A stretch of 19,846 nt of DNA, taken from assembly GCA_023435965.1 (NCBI GenBank), contig JAEZLC010000200.1, positions 1 to 19,846 on the forward strand. The letters run 5' to 3'. The stretch comes from Cyanobacteria bacterium OH_CDB_58 (GTDB lineage Bacteria; Cyanobacteriota; Vampirovibrionia; Gastranaerophilales; Gastranaerophilaceae). The notes under the pieces are model-generated. The model saw only the letters and a program-made list of their open reading frames with translations, had not been told where the DNA came from and ran no database searches. The translations under genes and the position numbers were made by a program. Below are positions 8,008 through 14,452 of this stretch, piece after piece. How positions within the stretch are numbered: the stretch's first letter is position 1; each line of letters begins with the position of its first letter.

Positions 8008-8036
8008 AATATAACCTTTAACTTATATTTTTTCAA
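8008..8036 (-). promoter_or_regulatory. Candidate internal promoter ahead of fliF-fliG-fliH-fliI
   Basis: In the 73-base gap between fliE and fliF, reading leftward, TTGAAA (8031-8036) and TATATT (8008-8013) are separated by exactly 17 bases. Both hexamers match the sigma-70 consensus at five of six and four to five positions. The predicted start lies about 20 bases before the fliF TTG. The gap is AT-rich, which raises the chance background. Confidence 0.5.
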
Positions 8037-8051
8037 ATATGTAAATTTAGC

Positions 8052-8579
8052 TTAAAATCTCATTTGATAAAGCTCATTGTAGGCAGTAAGCATTTTGTTT
8101 CTTAGCTGCAGAGCCATTTGCATGTTTAAACTTGCCTTTTGGCTTGCTATCATTACATCATGAACACTTATATCCCCACCAGAAGCAAGTGTCTCAATGG
8201 CTTTTTGAGATTCAATCTGTTTCTCATTAACAGTATTTAATCCACCACTTATTGCTTTACCAAAGTTATTTGCGGTATTTGACACAGGAGAATCAGACAC
8301 AGCAGTGATTAATCTGGAATCAACTTTTTGAGCTGCTTTTCCGTGCGGGTTAACCGCATTCACGTCCATTGATATCCCCATAGCAAAAGGATCCACCTGC
8401 TGTCCTTGCATGTCAAGATTCATCATTTGATTATTTAAAATATTCTGAAAATTATTTAAAGCACCATTGGCATTATCAAAACCTGCCGATCCCAGATTGT
8501 TTTCCAACACCTTGTTATACGAAGAAATAGGGGAATAGTTCATTCCCAACTTGCCTAATCCTCCCATTGAATCTGCCAT
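8052..8579 (-). CDS. fliE: Flagellar hook-basal body protein FliE with extended N-terminus
   Basis: FliE joins the MS ring to the proximal rod and is an early export substrate. The C-terminal 70 residues (about 106-175) match the family well: GLNTVNEKQIESQKA, GGDISVHDVMIASQKASL, and QLRNKMLTAYNELYQM. The usual protein is about 100-110 residues; this one is 175 because of an extra 60-70 residues at the N-terminus, rich in N, M, G and Q with no obvious motif. The ATG at 8579 is well supported by GAGGAGAG just upstream, and no ATG with such a site lies closer to the conserved part. It lies between flgC (56 bases) and fliF (73 bases). Confidence 0.93.
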   Translation of the reverse strand: MADSMGGLGKLGMNYSPISSYNKVLENNLGSAGFDNANGALNNFQNILNNQMMNLDMQGQQVDPFAMGISMDVNAVNPHGKAAQKVDSRLITAVSDSPVSNTANNFGKAISGGLNTVNEKQIESQKAIETLASGGDISVHDVMIASQKASLNMQMALQLRNKMLTAYNELYQMRF

Positions 8580-8635
8580 TTTTCTCTCCTCGATCTTAAT
8601 TTCCCTAAAAATTAATTACCGTTTACTTCCCTAAT

Positions 8636-9139
8636 CTATATTCTCATTGCCGCACTGATCATTGTTTTTGCTGTTTCTGCGGCAGCTGCGTTTGCTTCGT
8701 ACGCTTTTGAAGCACTTACCATGTTTACCATCTCTTCTACAATGTTTACGTTCGGCAACGTAACATAACCATCAGCATTTGCATCCGGATGAGACGGATC
8801 ATACACCTGTCTGTATGGGTCTTTGCTCTGCTCAATTGCTGCAACCTCAACACCCTGAGACAAATTCTTCTCATCAAAGTTAACGCCACCTCTTAAAACC
8901 ATAGAGTTTTCACCCGGGCTGAACATTGCCTGATGAGAACCGTTTGGAAAAGCAGGAGCCTGACCCAACTTATCCATATATATAGCTCTAAAAGTTACTT
9001 CTTTCTTGGCATAGACGCCGGGTGTTCCATCCGGATTTCTTGTAGTATTTATGTTGGCAATATTACTTGAAATAGTATCAAGTTTTATTCTTTGAGCCTG
9101 CATGCCGGAGGCTGTTACATCAAAAACATCAAAACTCAT
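8636..9139 (-). CDS. flgC: Flagellar basal-body rod protein FlgC
   Basis: FlgC is a proximal rod subunit exported through the flagellar gate. The 167 residues begin with the rod-family motif DVTASGMQAQRIKLDTISSNIANINTT and end with NVNIVEEMVNMVSASKAYEANAAAAETAKTMISAAM, the paired helices that pack in the rod. The central GVNFDEKNLSQGVEVAAIEQSKDPYRQVYDPSHPDANADGYVTLPNVN is FlgC-specific. The ATG at 9139 lies three bases after the flgB stop. The length is slightly above the enterobacterial protein, mainly in the loop after the first helix. Confidence 0.97.
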   Translation of the reverse strand: MSFDVFDVTASGMQAQRIKLDTISSNIANINTTRNPDGTPGVYAKKEVTFRAIYMDKLGQAPAFPNGSHQAMFSPGENSMVLRGGVNFDEKNLSQGVEVAAIEQSKDPYRQVYDPSHPDANADGYVTLPNVNIVEEMVNMVSASKAYEANAAAAETAKTMISAAMRI

Positions 9140-9142
9140 CTA

Positions 9143-9619
9143 CTATACTCCCGTTCCTTTGATTATTTCTCCAAGTCCATTCAGCATTTTAGACTCTAAG
9201 CTAGCTAAAATGTTGAACTGAGTACCGGCTTTAGCCATATCCATCATTTCTCGTTCAACTTCCACGTTATTACCAGTATCAGGATTTGTATCGGCCATGT
9301 CACTTATTATTTCAGGTTTATATGCCTGAAAACTATTCTGATTTAAAAGTGCCATCTGATTTGGATTTGGTCTTTTTATCTGATCCAAAGATGTGGCATT
9401 ATAAGAAATTGCAGCACTGTTAGCTAACTTGATATTTTGTTTCAAGTCTTCTTGTTGAATAATATTTCTCAGCTGATCTTCGAATGCAACTTCTTTTCTC
9501 TGATAATTAGGCGTATTCACATTCGCCGTATTGGCAGTAATGGCCTGCTGTCTCATTAAAAGACCATCCATTGCAAGTCTTGTGATTTCTATCGCTCTCG
9601 TATTCCCAAGTGCTTCCAT
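9143..9619 (-). CDS. flgB: Flagellar basal-body rod protein FlgB
   Basis: FlgB is the most proximal rod subunit. The 158-residue protein has the rod N-terminal motif in slightly unusual form, ITANTANVNTPNYQRKEVAFEDQL (normally NNIANANTPGY), a poorly conserved middle, and the C-terminal NNVEVEREMMDMAKAGTQFNILASLESKMLNGLGEIIKG helix. The ATG at 9619 has the same GAGGAGAG ribosome site as fliE. It lies 12 bases after the kinase stop, so flagellar expression is likely to begin with transcription through the two-component genes. Confidence 0.95.
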   Translation of the reverse strand: MEALGNTRAIEITRLAMDGLLMRQQAITANTANVNTPNYQRKEVAFEDQLRNIIQQEDLKQNIKLANSAAISYNATSLDQIKRPNPNQMALLNQNSFQAYKPEIISDMADTNPDTGNNVEVEREMMDMAKAGTQFNILASLESKMLNGLGEIIKGTGV

Positions 9620-9631
9620 TTTTCTCTCCTC

Positions 9632-10909
9632 TTAGATAATTGGAACCAAGATTTCCATCTGTGTACCGCTTTTATCTGATTTAAGCAGATTTATTTCACC
9701 ATATTGTTCTTTCATAAGACTCTTACATATATGGAGTCCAAGTCCGTTTCCGGTAAGCTTTGTAGTAAAACCTTCTTCGAAGATTTTGTCGTGAAGGTCA
9801 TCTTTAATACCTTCTCCGTTGTCTGTTACAACTATTCTGGCAAAGTTTTGTTCTTGTTCGCATTCTATCAAGATTTCTCCACCATTTTTCATTGATTCTA
9901 CGGCATTGTAGATAACATTTATTAAAACGCTTTGTATTTTTATCTCATCTACGTGTACTCTCAAATCATCTTTTGCAAAATATTCAACCTTAACGTTGCT
10001 TTCTTTTGCTTTTGGAGCAGTTAAACCTACAACATCTTCAATTATAGGAATAATTCTTTTCTCAACCAATATTGGTCTTGCAAAAGTTTTCAACTCGCCA
10101 ATAAATTGAGTTATTGAATACGTAGAGTACCTTATACTTTTTATGGCATTTGCCAAGGATTCTTGAACCTTTTCATCAGCGTTCACATCGCTGAGGCGTT
10201 TTTCTGTTATTTTTGTGTACAAATCTATCACTGATAAATGATTTTTAATTTCATGAGAAATCATTTTTGCTTTGTCTGCAGTGTATTCATACTCATTTAA
10301 AAGCTCATGGGTTTTTGAAAGATCTTCTCTCTCCGCTTCAGAAATGACAATCTCTTCATTTACCGCATTTAAACATCCTACAATTTTATTTATAGATACG
10401 TTAAGAAGCTCATTTTCCCTTCTATCAGGCGCATAAGTGGTTAAATACTCGTCAAGGTTTATTTTTGAATTGTCAAAAATCGCCCTTGCAACATCTGAAA
10501 CTGTTTTCGAATTGTAGATCAAGCATATTTTAGAAAAATCTTTAGACGCCGAAAGCGAATGATCCCACATTAACACGGCAGAATACCTTGGAGCCAGAAC
10601 CATCACAAACTCAACACTATCCCAATTTTTTTCGCTCTCTACATTAACGATACTATCAGTAGCAATCTCATCACAGAATGAATATACTTTAGCACTTGAA
10701 AACTCAAGTCTTTTTATAGCAGAAGAAAGCCCTTCTGAATCAAATAGTCTTAACAAGACCAAAGATTCCTGACTTGCAGCCTCGATTACCGGCTCAACTA
10801 TGGAGCGAAACAGACCAATGATGGTCTGTTTGCTATATTCTTTGGTATACTCGTCAACTATAAAATCTCTAAGTATATTTTTCTGTTTTTTGAAATTATT
10901 CTTGCTCAT
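9632..10909 (-). CDS. Sensor histidine kinase with probable DICT-like N-terminal domain
   Basis: This 425-residue kinase has no membrane helix and is probably cytoplasmic. The kinase core is complete: the H-box MISHEIKNHLSVIDLY with His about 219, the N-box NVIYNAVESM (Asn about 335), DNGEGI (about 363-368) and GNGLGLH (about 388-393). The N-terminal 30-150 region has the pattern seen in DICT sensor domains: an RSIVEPVIEAA helix, a hydrophobic strand, and an NWDSVEFVMVLAPRYSAVLMWDH stretch. That assignment is a pattern match from memory, at moderate confidence. It is followed by a helical linker (about 170-215). It lies nine bases after the response-regulator stop and 12 bases before flgB, so it likely signals to that regulator and controls flagellar genes. 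Confidence 0.93.
   Translation of the reverse strand: MSKNNFKKQKNILRDFIVDEYTKEYSKQTIIGLFRSIVEPVIEAASQESLVLLRLFDSEGLSSAIKRLEFSSAKVYSFCDEIATDSIVNVESEKNWDSVEFVMVLAPRYSAVLMWDHSLSASKDFSKICLIYNSKTVSDVARAIFDNSKINLDEYLTTYAPDRRENELLNVSINKIVGCLNAVNEEIVISEAEREDLSKTHELLNEYEYTADKAKMISHEIKNHLSVIDLYTKITEKRLSDVNADEKVQESLANAIKSIRYSTYSITQFIGELKTFARPILVEKRIIPIIEDVVGLTAPKAKESNVKVEYFAKDDLRVHVDEIKIQSVLINVIYNAVESMKNGGEILIECEQEQNFARIVVTDNGEGIKDDLHDKIFEEGFTTKLTGNGLGLHICKSLMKEQYGEINLLKSDKSGTQMEILVPII
10808..10831. repeat. Perfect inverted repeat inside the kinase gene, ten-base arms
   Basis: AAACAGACCA (10808-10817) and TGGTCTGTTT (10822-10831) are exact reverse complements around ATGA. The repeat covers codons 27-34 of the kinase. 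Its core AGACCA/TGGTCT is the same as in the palindrome at 11762-11777. It could be an operator, an RNA hairpin, or chance. Confidence 0.75.
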
Positions 10910-10918
10910 TTTCTTCTA

Positions 10919-11629
10919 CTAGATTGCGATTTTCATTTTTCTTCTGTTAGCAAACCCGTTGTTTAGGGCATACAATACAGCTTGTGTTCTATCATTAACT
11001 TGTAACTTTTGGAAAATATTATTTACGTGAGTTTTTACCGTTGTCTCACTGATAAATAATTGTTGTGCTACGCCTTTATACGTTACACCTTGAGTTAAAA
11101 GATCTAATACTTCTTCTTCTCTCTGTGTAAGGTATGAAAGCAAGTTTTCTGCATCCGAAACAACAGTTGTTTCCTCGCGGAAAGATTTTTGGAAGTATTC
11201 GAAGAAGCGAGAAGATAACGCAGACGGCAAATACACTTTTCCTTGAGAAACTTCTTCAATTGCATAAATCAACTGAGCTGAAGCCATTGTTTTTAAGATA
11301 TATCCCTTTGCACCTATTTTCATTGCTCTAAAAATAAGATCCGGATCATCATATCCTGTTAGAGCAATAACTTTTACCCCTAAATTTAATTTTTCGATTT
11401 CGCTAATTGCTGTCAAACCGTCTTTTTCCGGCATGTTGATATCCATTAGCACGATATCGGGTTGGTATTTTTTAATCAAACTAATCGCAATATTTGCGTT
11501 AGTCGCTGTAGCAATAACGTCGAAGTCGCTTTCGAGACTGATAAGCTCTCTTATCCCAGCTAAATGATCAAAATTGTCATCTACCAAAATAATTTTTGCT
11601 TTCCTTTTAAACTCCACGCCTCTTCTCAT
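10919..11629 (-). CDS. NarL/FixJ-family response regulator
   Basis: The 236-residue protein has a receiver domain (about 11-128) with the acidic pair DD at 17-18, the phospho-acceptor Asp 63 in LMDINMP, Thr 91 and Lys 113, then a LuxR-type helix-turn-helix (about 167-228: LTQREEEVLDLLTQG and ISETTVKTHVNNIFQKL). It should bind DNA when phosphorylated, most likely by the kinase encoded next. The start at 11629 is chosen because GGGGAGG lies four bases upstream and it gives a normal receiver start. A further ATG at 11686, also with a purine-rich AGGGG ahead of it, would add 19 residues not expected for the fold. The 283-base gap before the gene carries two dyads that may be its operators. Confidence 0.95.
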   Translation of the reverse strand: MRRGVEFKRKAKIILVDDNFDHLAGIRELISLESDFDVIATATNANIAISLIKKYQPDIVLMDINMPEKDGLTAISEIEKLNLGVKVIALTGYDDPDLIFRAMKIGAKGYILKTMASAQLIYAIEEVSQGKVYLPSALSSRFFEYFQKSFREETTVVSDAENLLSYLTQREEEVLDLLTQGVTYKGVAQQLFISETTVKTHVNNIFQKLQVNDRTQAVLYALNNGFANRRKMKIAI

Positions 11630-11761
11630 TGTTCCTCCCCAAATCTTCTTAATAAATTTTGTAAATACTTCACTTACACTATGCATATTACCCCTAAATG
11701 GAGTAGTAACTCATCGACTAGAAGGTTTAATTTATTTGTGTTTTGGGTGAATTTAAGGATT

Positions 11762-11777
11762 TAGACCACATGGTCTA
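11762..11777. promoter_or_regulatory. 7-2-7 palindrome upstream of the response regulator (possible operator)
   Basis: TAGACCA and TGGTCTA are perfect inverted heptamers separated by CA. Seven-two-seven spacing is the arrangement bound by NarL-family regulators, and the gene downstream (ATG at 11629) encodes a member of that family. The heptamer differs from the E. coli NarL consensus, so autoregulation is inference. Confidence 0.5.
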
Positions 11778-11811
11778 TAAATGGCATAAAGAATGGTCAT
11801 AGCAAGCTTCT

Positions 11812-11859
11812 TTAGCATGCCTGTATGCTAATATAAACAGTTTAGTTCATTTATAGTAA
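11812..11859 (-). promoter_or_regulatory. Dyad and weak promoter in the gap before the response regulator
   Basis: TTAGCAT (11812-11818) and ATGCTAA (11825-11831) form a seven-base inverted repeat around GCCTGT. Read leftward, TTACTA (11854-11859), 18 bases and TATATT (11830-11835) make a weak sigma-70-like promoter whose start point falls within the dyad. The rest of the 11630-11912 gap holds no gene, RNA or terminator that I can support. No sigma-28 or sigma-54 promoter is evident. Confidence 0.35.
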
Positions 11860-11912
11860 GGCTCATCTTGAAAAACGGCTAGTTTAATTGGGCATCAAAC
11901 AGATAGATGAAC

Positions 11913-13151
11913 TTACTTGGACTTTTTAATTTTTTCTTTTAACGACTTATATTTGCTCAAAGCAGATGCTGATTTGCCGTTTTTATTTTTGACAGGCTGT
12001 TCGAGCAAATTATTCCTTTTTTTGCCGATATAATTGTGCTTATACTCTTTAATGAAATATTCTTCTAAGAACCCTAGTGACAAAAAGGAATTATCTTTAA
12101 AATATCTGGAAATAATCCCCGTAGAAACGTGATTGCCGTTGAATTTATCTGTTTTAGATTTGCTTTCTTTCCATTCAAAAAGATCCTGCAACTTTAATCC
12201 CGTTTTTGTCTTTACAAGTTCTGAAACGCTTGTTATTCTTTCAACTCCGTCCTTTGTTTTTGCAACATGCACAACTATATCAACAGATGAGGAGATAAGA
12301 GCGTTTGTATTTTGCTCGTTTAAATTAGGAAAAGAAAGCATTATAAGATTTTGCAACGAAGAGAGCATTTCCCCGTATGATTTTGACGAAAAAGAGGTCA
12401 AAAACCCACCATATCCCATGTTTATGTATTCAAAAAGAGAAACCATCTCCGTAATTGAAGCATCAGATATAACAATCCTGCCGTGTTCAAGATTGACTGC
12501 TTTTCTCAATATTTTTGCAAAGTTTGCCTTATTTTTAATAAGACCAAGAGAATTATCCCTTTTTATCTTTAGCTGAGGCATGGTCTCTATTGTAATAATA
12601 GTTTCATCAGGCTGAGTTTGGTTCGCCAGATAATTTAATATATTAGATTTATTAATTTGAGTTTTCCCCGTAACAAAAATGTTCAATTTAGAATTAAGAC
12701 ACTCTTTTAAAAACAGCAAAATCTCATTGCTTACAATCTTGTTTTCAACAACACCTTCAAGCTTCTTCGAACACTTGGGCTGCCTTCTTAAAGACAAAAA
12801 GGCTCCATCTTTAACCAAAGGAGGCAACATAGCAGTAATTTTGATGCCATTTGCAAGCATAATTGTATATGAAGGATTTTGAGCATTTATTATCCTGTCA
12901 TATTGATTTGCGATACCTTCTATGATTGAAAGAAAAGACTCTTCATCTTTCAGAGTTATTTCCGATTCGCTCAAAATTCCGTCTTTATCGACAAAAATCT
13001 TCTCTGGAGCATAAATCAATAATGCCGAAAGATCAGGATTATTTTCAAAATAGCTCAGAATATCAATGTTCGATCCCGTAGGCAAAACAACACTGACAGC
13101 TTCCTTCTTGAGCTTATTATTTTTATTCATCAATCTGCTTTTTAATGACAT
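11913..13151 (-). CDS. CpaF/TadA-like secretion ATPase homologue with degenerate active site
   Basis: CpaF/TadA proteins power assembly of Tad pili. The 412-residue protein follows the CpaF plan: an N-domain (about 37-122) ending in ITAMLPPLVKDGAFLSLRR, and an ATPase domain (about 135-315) ending in SSSVDIVVHVAKTKDGVERITSVSEL. The key motifs are damaged. The Walker A reads GKTQINKS (162-169) rather than GGTGSGKT. The Walker B reads IVISDAS (226-232), replacing the glutamate of VGEVRG. The His box TLHANS reads TSFSSKS (252-258) without histidine. The arginines before Walker B are missing. A lysine-rich tail (about 375-412) is extra. The reading frame is intact, so this is probably a non-catalytic homologue and not a pseudogene. 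It begins two bases after the CpaE-like gene. Confidence 0.85.
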   Translation of the reverse strand: MSLKSRLMNKNNKLKKEAVSVVLPTGSNIDILSYFENNPDLSALLIYAPEKIFVDKDGILSESEITLKDEESFLSIIEGIANQYDRIINAQNPSYTIMLANGIKITAMLPPLVKDGAFLSLRRQPKCSKKLEGVVENKIVSNEILLFLKECLNSKLNIFVTGKTQINKSNILNYLANQTQPDETIITIETMPQLKIKRDNSLGLIKNKANFAKILRKAVNLEHGRIVISDASITEMVSLFEYINMGYGGFLTSFSSKSYGEMLSSLQNLIMLSFPNLNEQNTNALISSSVDIVVHVAKTKDGVERITSVSELVKTKTGLKLQDLFEWKESKSKTDKFNGNHVSTGIISRYFKDNSFLSLGFLEEYFIKEYKHNYIGKKRNNLLEQPVKNKNGKSASALSKYKSLKEKIKKSK

Positions 13152-13153
13152 TT

Positions 13154-14302
13154 TTATACTCTGTTAATAATTTCTTGTGCCAGCTGACGATAATTTTCTG
13201 AAATATTAGAAGCCTCATTGAGTTCTTTAACTGTTATTCCTTTGTTTATTGCTTCAATCACTGCAAAATAATTATTGGGAATTTTCCAGAATATATTTCT
13301 GTTTAAAACCGCCTCCACATCTTCAACTTTATAGTCTTCGTTGCTTATATAACGGTTAAGAACAAGTTTTAGCTTATCTTCTTTATACCCAAACTTATCA
13401 AATAACTCAAGGCATCTTTGACAGTTTCTTAATGTAGGAAGATTAGCTGCTGTGATAAAAAGAATCAAGTCAGATTCTTCGAAAATTGCAGTCAACTTAC
13501 TATCTATTGTTGAATTGTTATCAATTATCACATATGAGAAGGTCTCTCTTAGCTTTTTCAACAAACTAATCAAACTTTTAACGCTTATTTCATCGTTTGG
13601 CTCTCTGAAGGGAGAATCTGCCAACACATAAAAATTAGAGGTTTTATACTGCTCCAAGGCGGCAAAGAAAAACTCGTCATCCGCTCTTTCAAGGTTATCT
13701 ACGGCATATTTGATATCATTAACAGGGTTTAAGTCCAAAAACGCAGTAACGTCTCCCAGGTGCATATTTAAATCCACCAAAACTACTTTTTCTTTAGTTA
13801 AGTCCGCGATTTCTTTTGCCAAATTAACAGCCACTGTTGTTTTTCCCAGCCCGCCTTTATTTGAAAAAGTAGAAATTATCTTGCTTTTGTCGTGTATCGA
13901 TTTTGTAGAATAAAAATCAGAAACGACTTTATCCAGAACCCCGATTATTTCATCTTTTATTATGGGTTTTGCCAAAAATTCCTTAGCACCGCTTCTTAAA
14001 GCCTCTACAATAAAATTAGTATTCAGGTTATATGAAACAAGGATAAATTTAAAATTATTATTTTCGAAAGACAAATTATTAACAAGCTTAAGGATATCTT
14101 TTTCATCATCTGACACATCTATTACAAAAATGTTCAAACAAGCATTATCAACCGCTAAAAGTGCTTGATTCAATTCAGAAAATTTTTGAATTTCATCTAC
14201 AAATTCAAGCTTATTAATATAGCTTTCGATAAGGGTTTTAGAAACTTCTTCCTTATCAACAAGTATTACTTTTGCTTTTCCCGTGTTTTCCATAAAATTC
14301 AT
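13154..14302 (-). CDS. CpaE-like protein: receiver domain plus MinD/ParA-type ATPase
   Basis: CpaE proteins combine a receiver-like domain with a MinD-type ATPase and place Tad pilus machinery at the pole. This 382-residue protein has the receiver at about 10-127, with a possible phospho-acceptor Asp 62 (FVIDVSDDE), Ser 90 and Lys 112 (AKP) all retained; many CpaE receivers lose these. The ATPase at about 140-382 has the deviant Walker A KGGLGKTT (149-156) and a VDLNMHLGD switch region. It starts at ATG 14302; another in-frame ATG lies at 14293 (three residues shorter). Two bases separate it from the CpaF-like gene, forming a pair. A MinD-like regulator of flagellar placement (FlhG type) is an alternative given the neighbours, but the receiver points to CpaE. 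Confidence 0.85.
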   Translation of the reverse strand: MNFMENTGKAKVILVDKEEVSKTLIESYINKLEFVDEIQKFSELNQALLAVDNACLNIFVIDVSDDEKDILKLVNNLSFENNNFKFILVSYNLNTNFIVEALRSGAKEFLAKPIIKDEIIGVLDKVVSDFYSTKSIHDKSKIISTFSNKGGLGKTTVAVNLAKEIADLTKEKVVLVDLNMHLGDVTAFLDLNPVNDIKYAVDNLERADDEFFFAALEQYKTSNFYVLADSPFREPNDEISVKSLISLLKKLRETFSYVIIDNNSTIDSKLTAIFEESDLILFITAANLPTLRNCQRCLELFDKFGYKEDKLKLVLNRYISNEDYKVEDVEAVLNRNIFWKIPNNYFAVIEAINKGITVKELNEASNISENYRQLAQEIINRV

Positions 14303-14313
14303 TTTACTATACT

Positions 14314-14437
14314 CAGACCTATTTTGGCTATAGGTTAATATAATTTGGACTTTAAGAGATTTTTTCTTTTTTAAGAAAATCCTCTAAATGTATCGTTCAA
14401 TACAATTAAAGAAGCTTTATAATTCATATTGTATAAT
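14314..14437. promoter_or_regulatory. Divergent promoter region between the cpaE-like and HD-GYP genes
   Basis: On the plus strand there are two perfect TATAAT boxes, at 14418-14423 and 14432-14437; the first would give a leader of about 23 bases and the second about 9. Neither has a good -35 (TTCAAT at 14396 is nearest for the first). ACCTAT and ATAGGT (14314-14319, 14327-14332) form a small dyad close to the cpaE start, and an imperfect AT-rich hairpin spans 14355-14385. Functions of the dyad and hairpin are unknown. Confidence 0.45.
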
Positions 14438-14452
14438 TGTGAGTTTTTATCT

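Noticed and set aside
8601..8634. Direct repeat TTCCCTAA, twice, in the flgC-fliE gap
   Set aside because: Eight bases repeated in AT-rich spacer with no palindromic partner; likely chance.
11564..11764. Short plus-strand frame across the response-regulator promoter
   Set aside because: It overlaps the true start and leader of the regulator and has no ribosome site or recognisable product.
11630..11912. Search for a tRNA, small RNA, sigma-28 or sigma-54 promoter in the largest gap
   Set aside because: No cloverleaf, no TAAA-N15-GCCGATAA and no GG-N10-GC element was found; only the dyads and a weak sigma-70-like promoter can be supported.
12133..12576. Open frame of 147 codons on the plus strand inside the CpaF-like gene
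   Set aside because: The minus-strand frame is a recognisable CpaF homologue; the plus-strand product is low-complexity and matches nothing.
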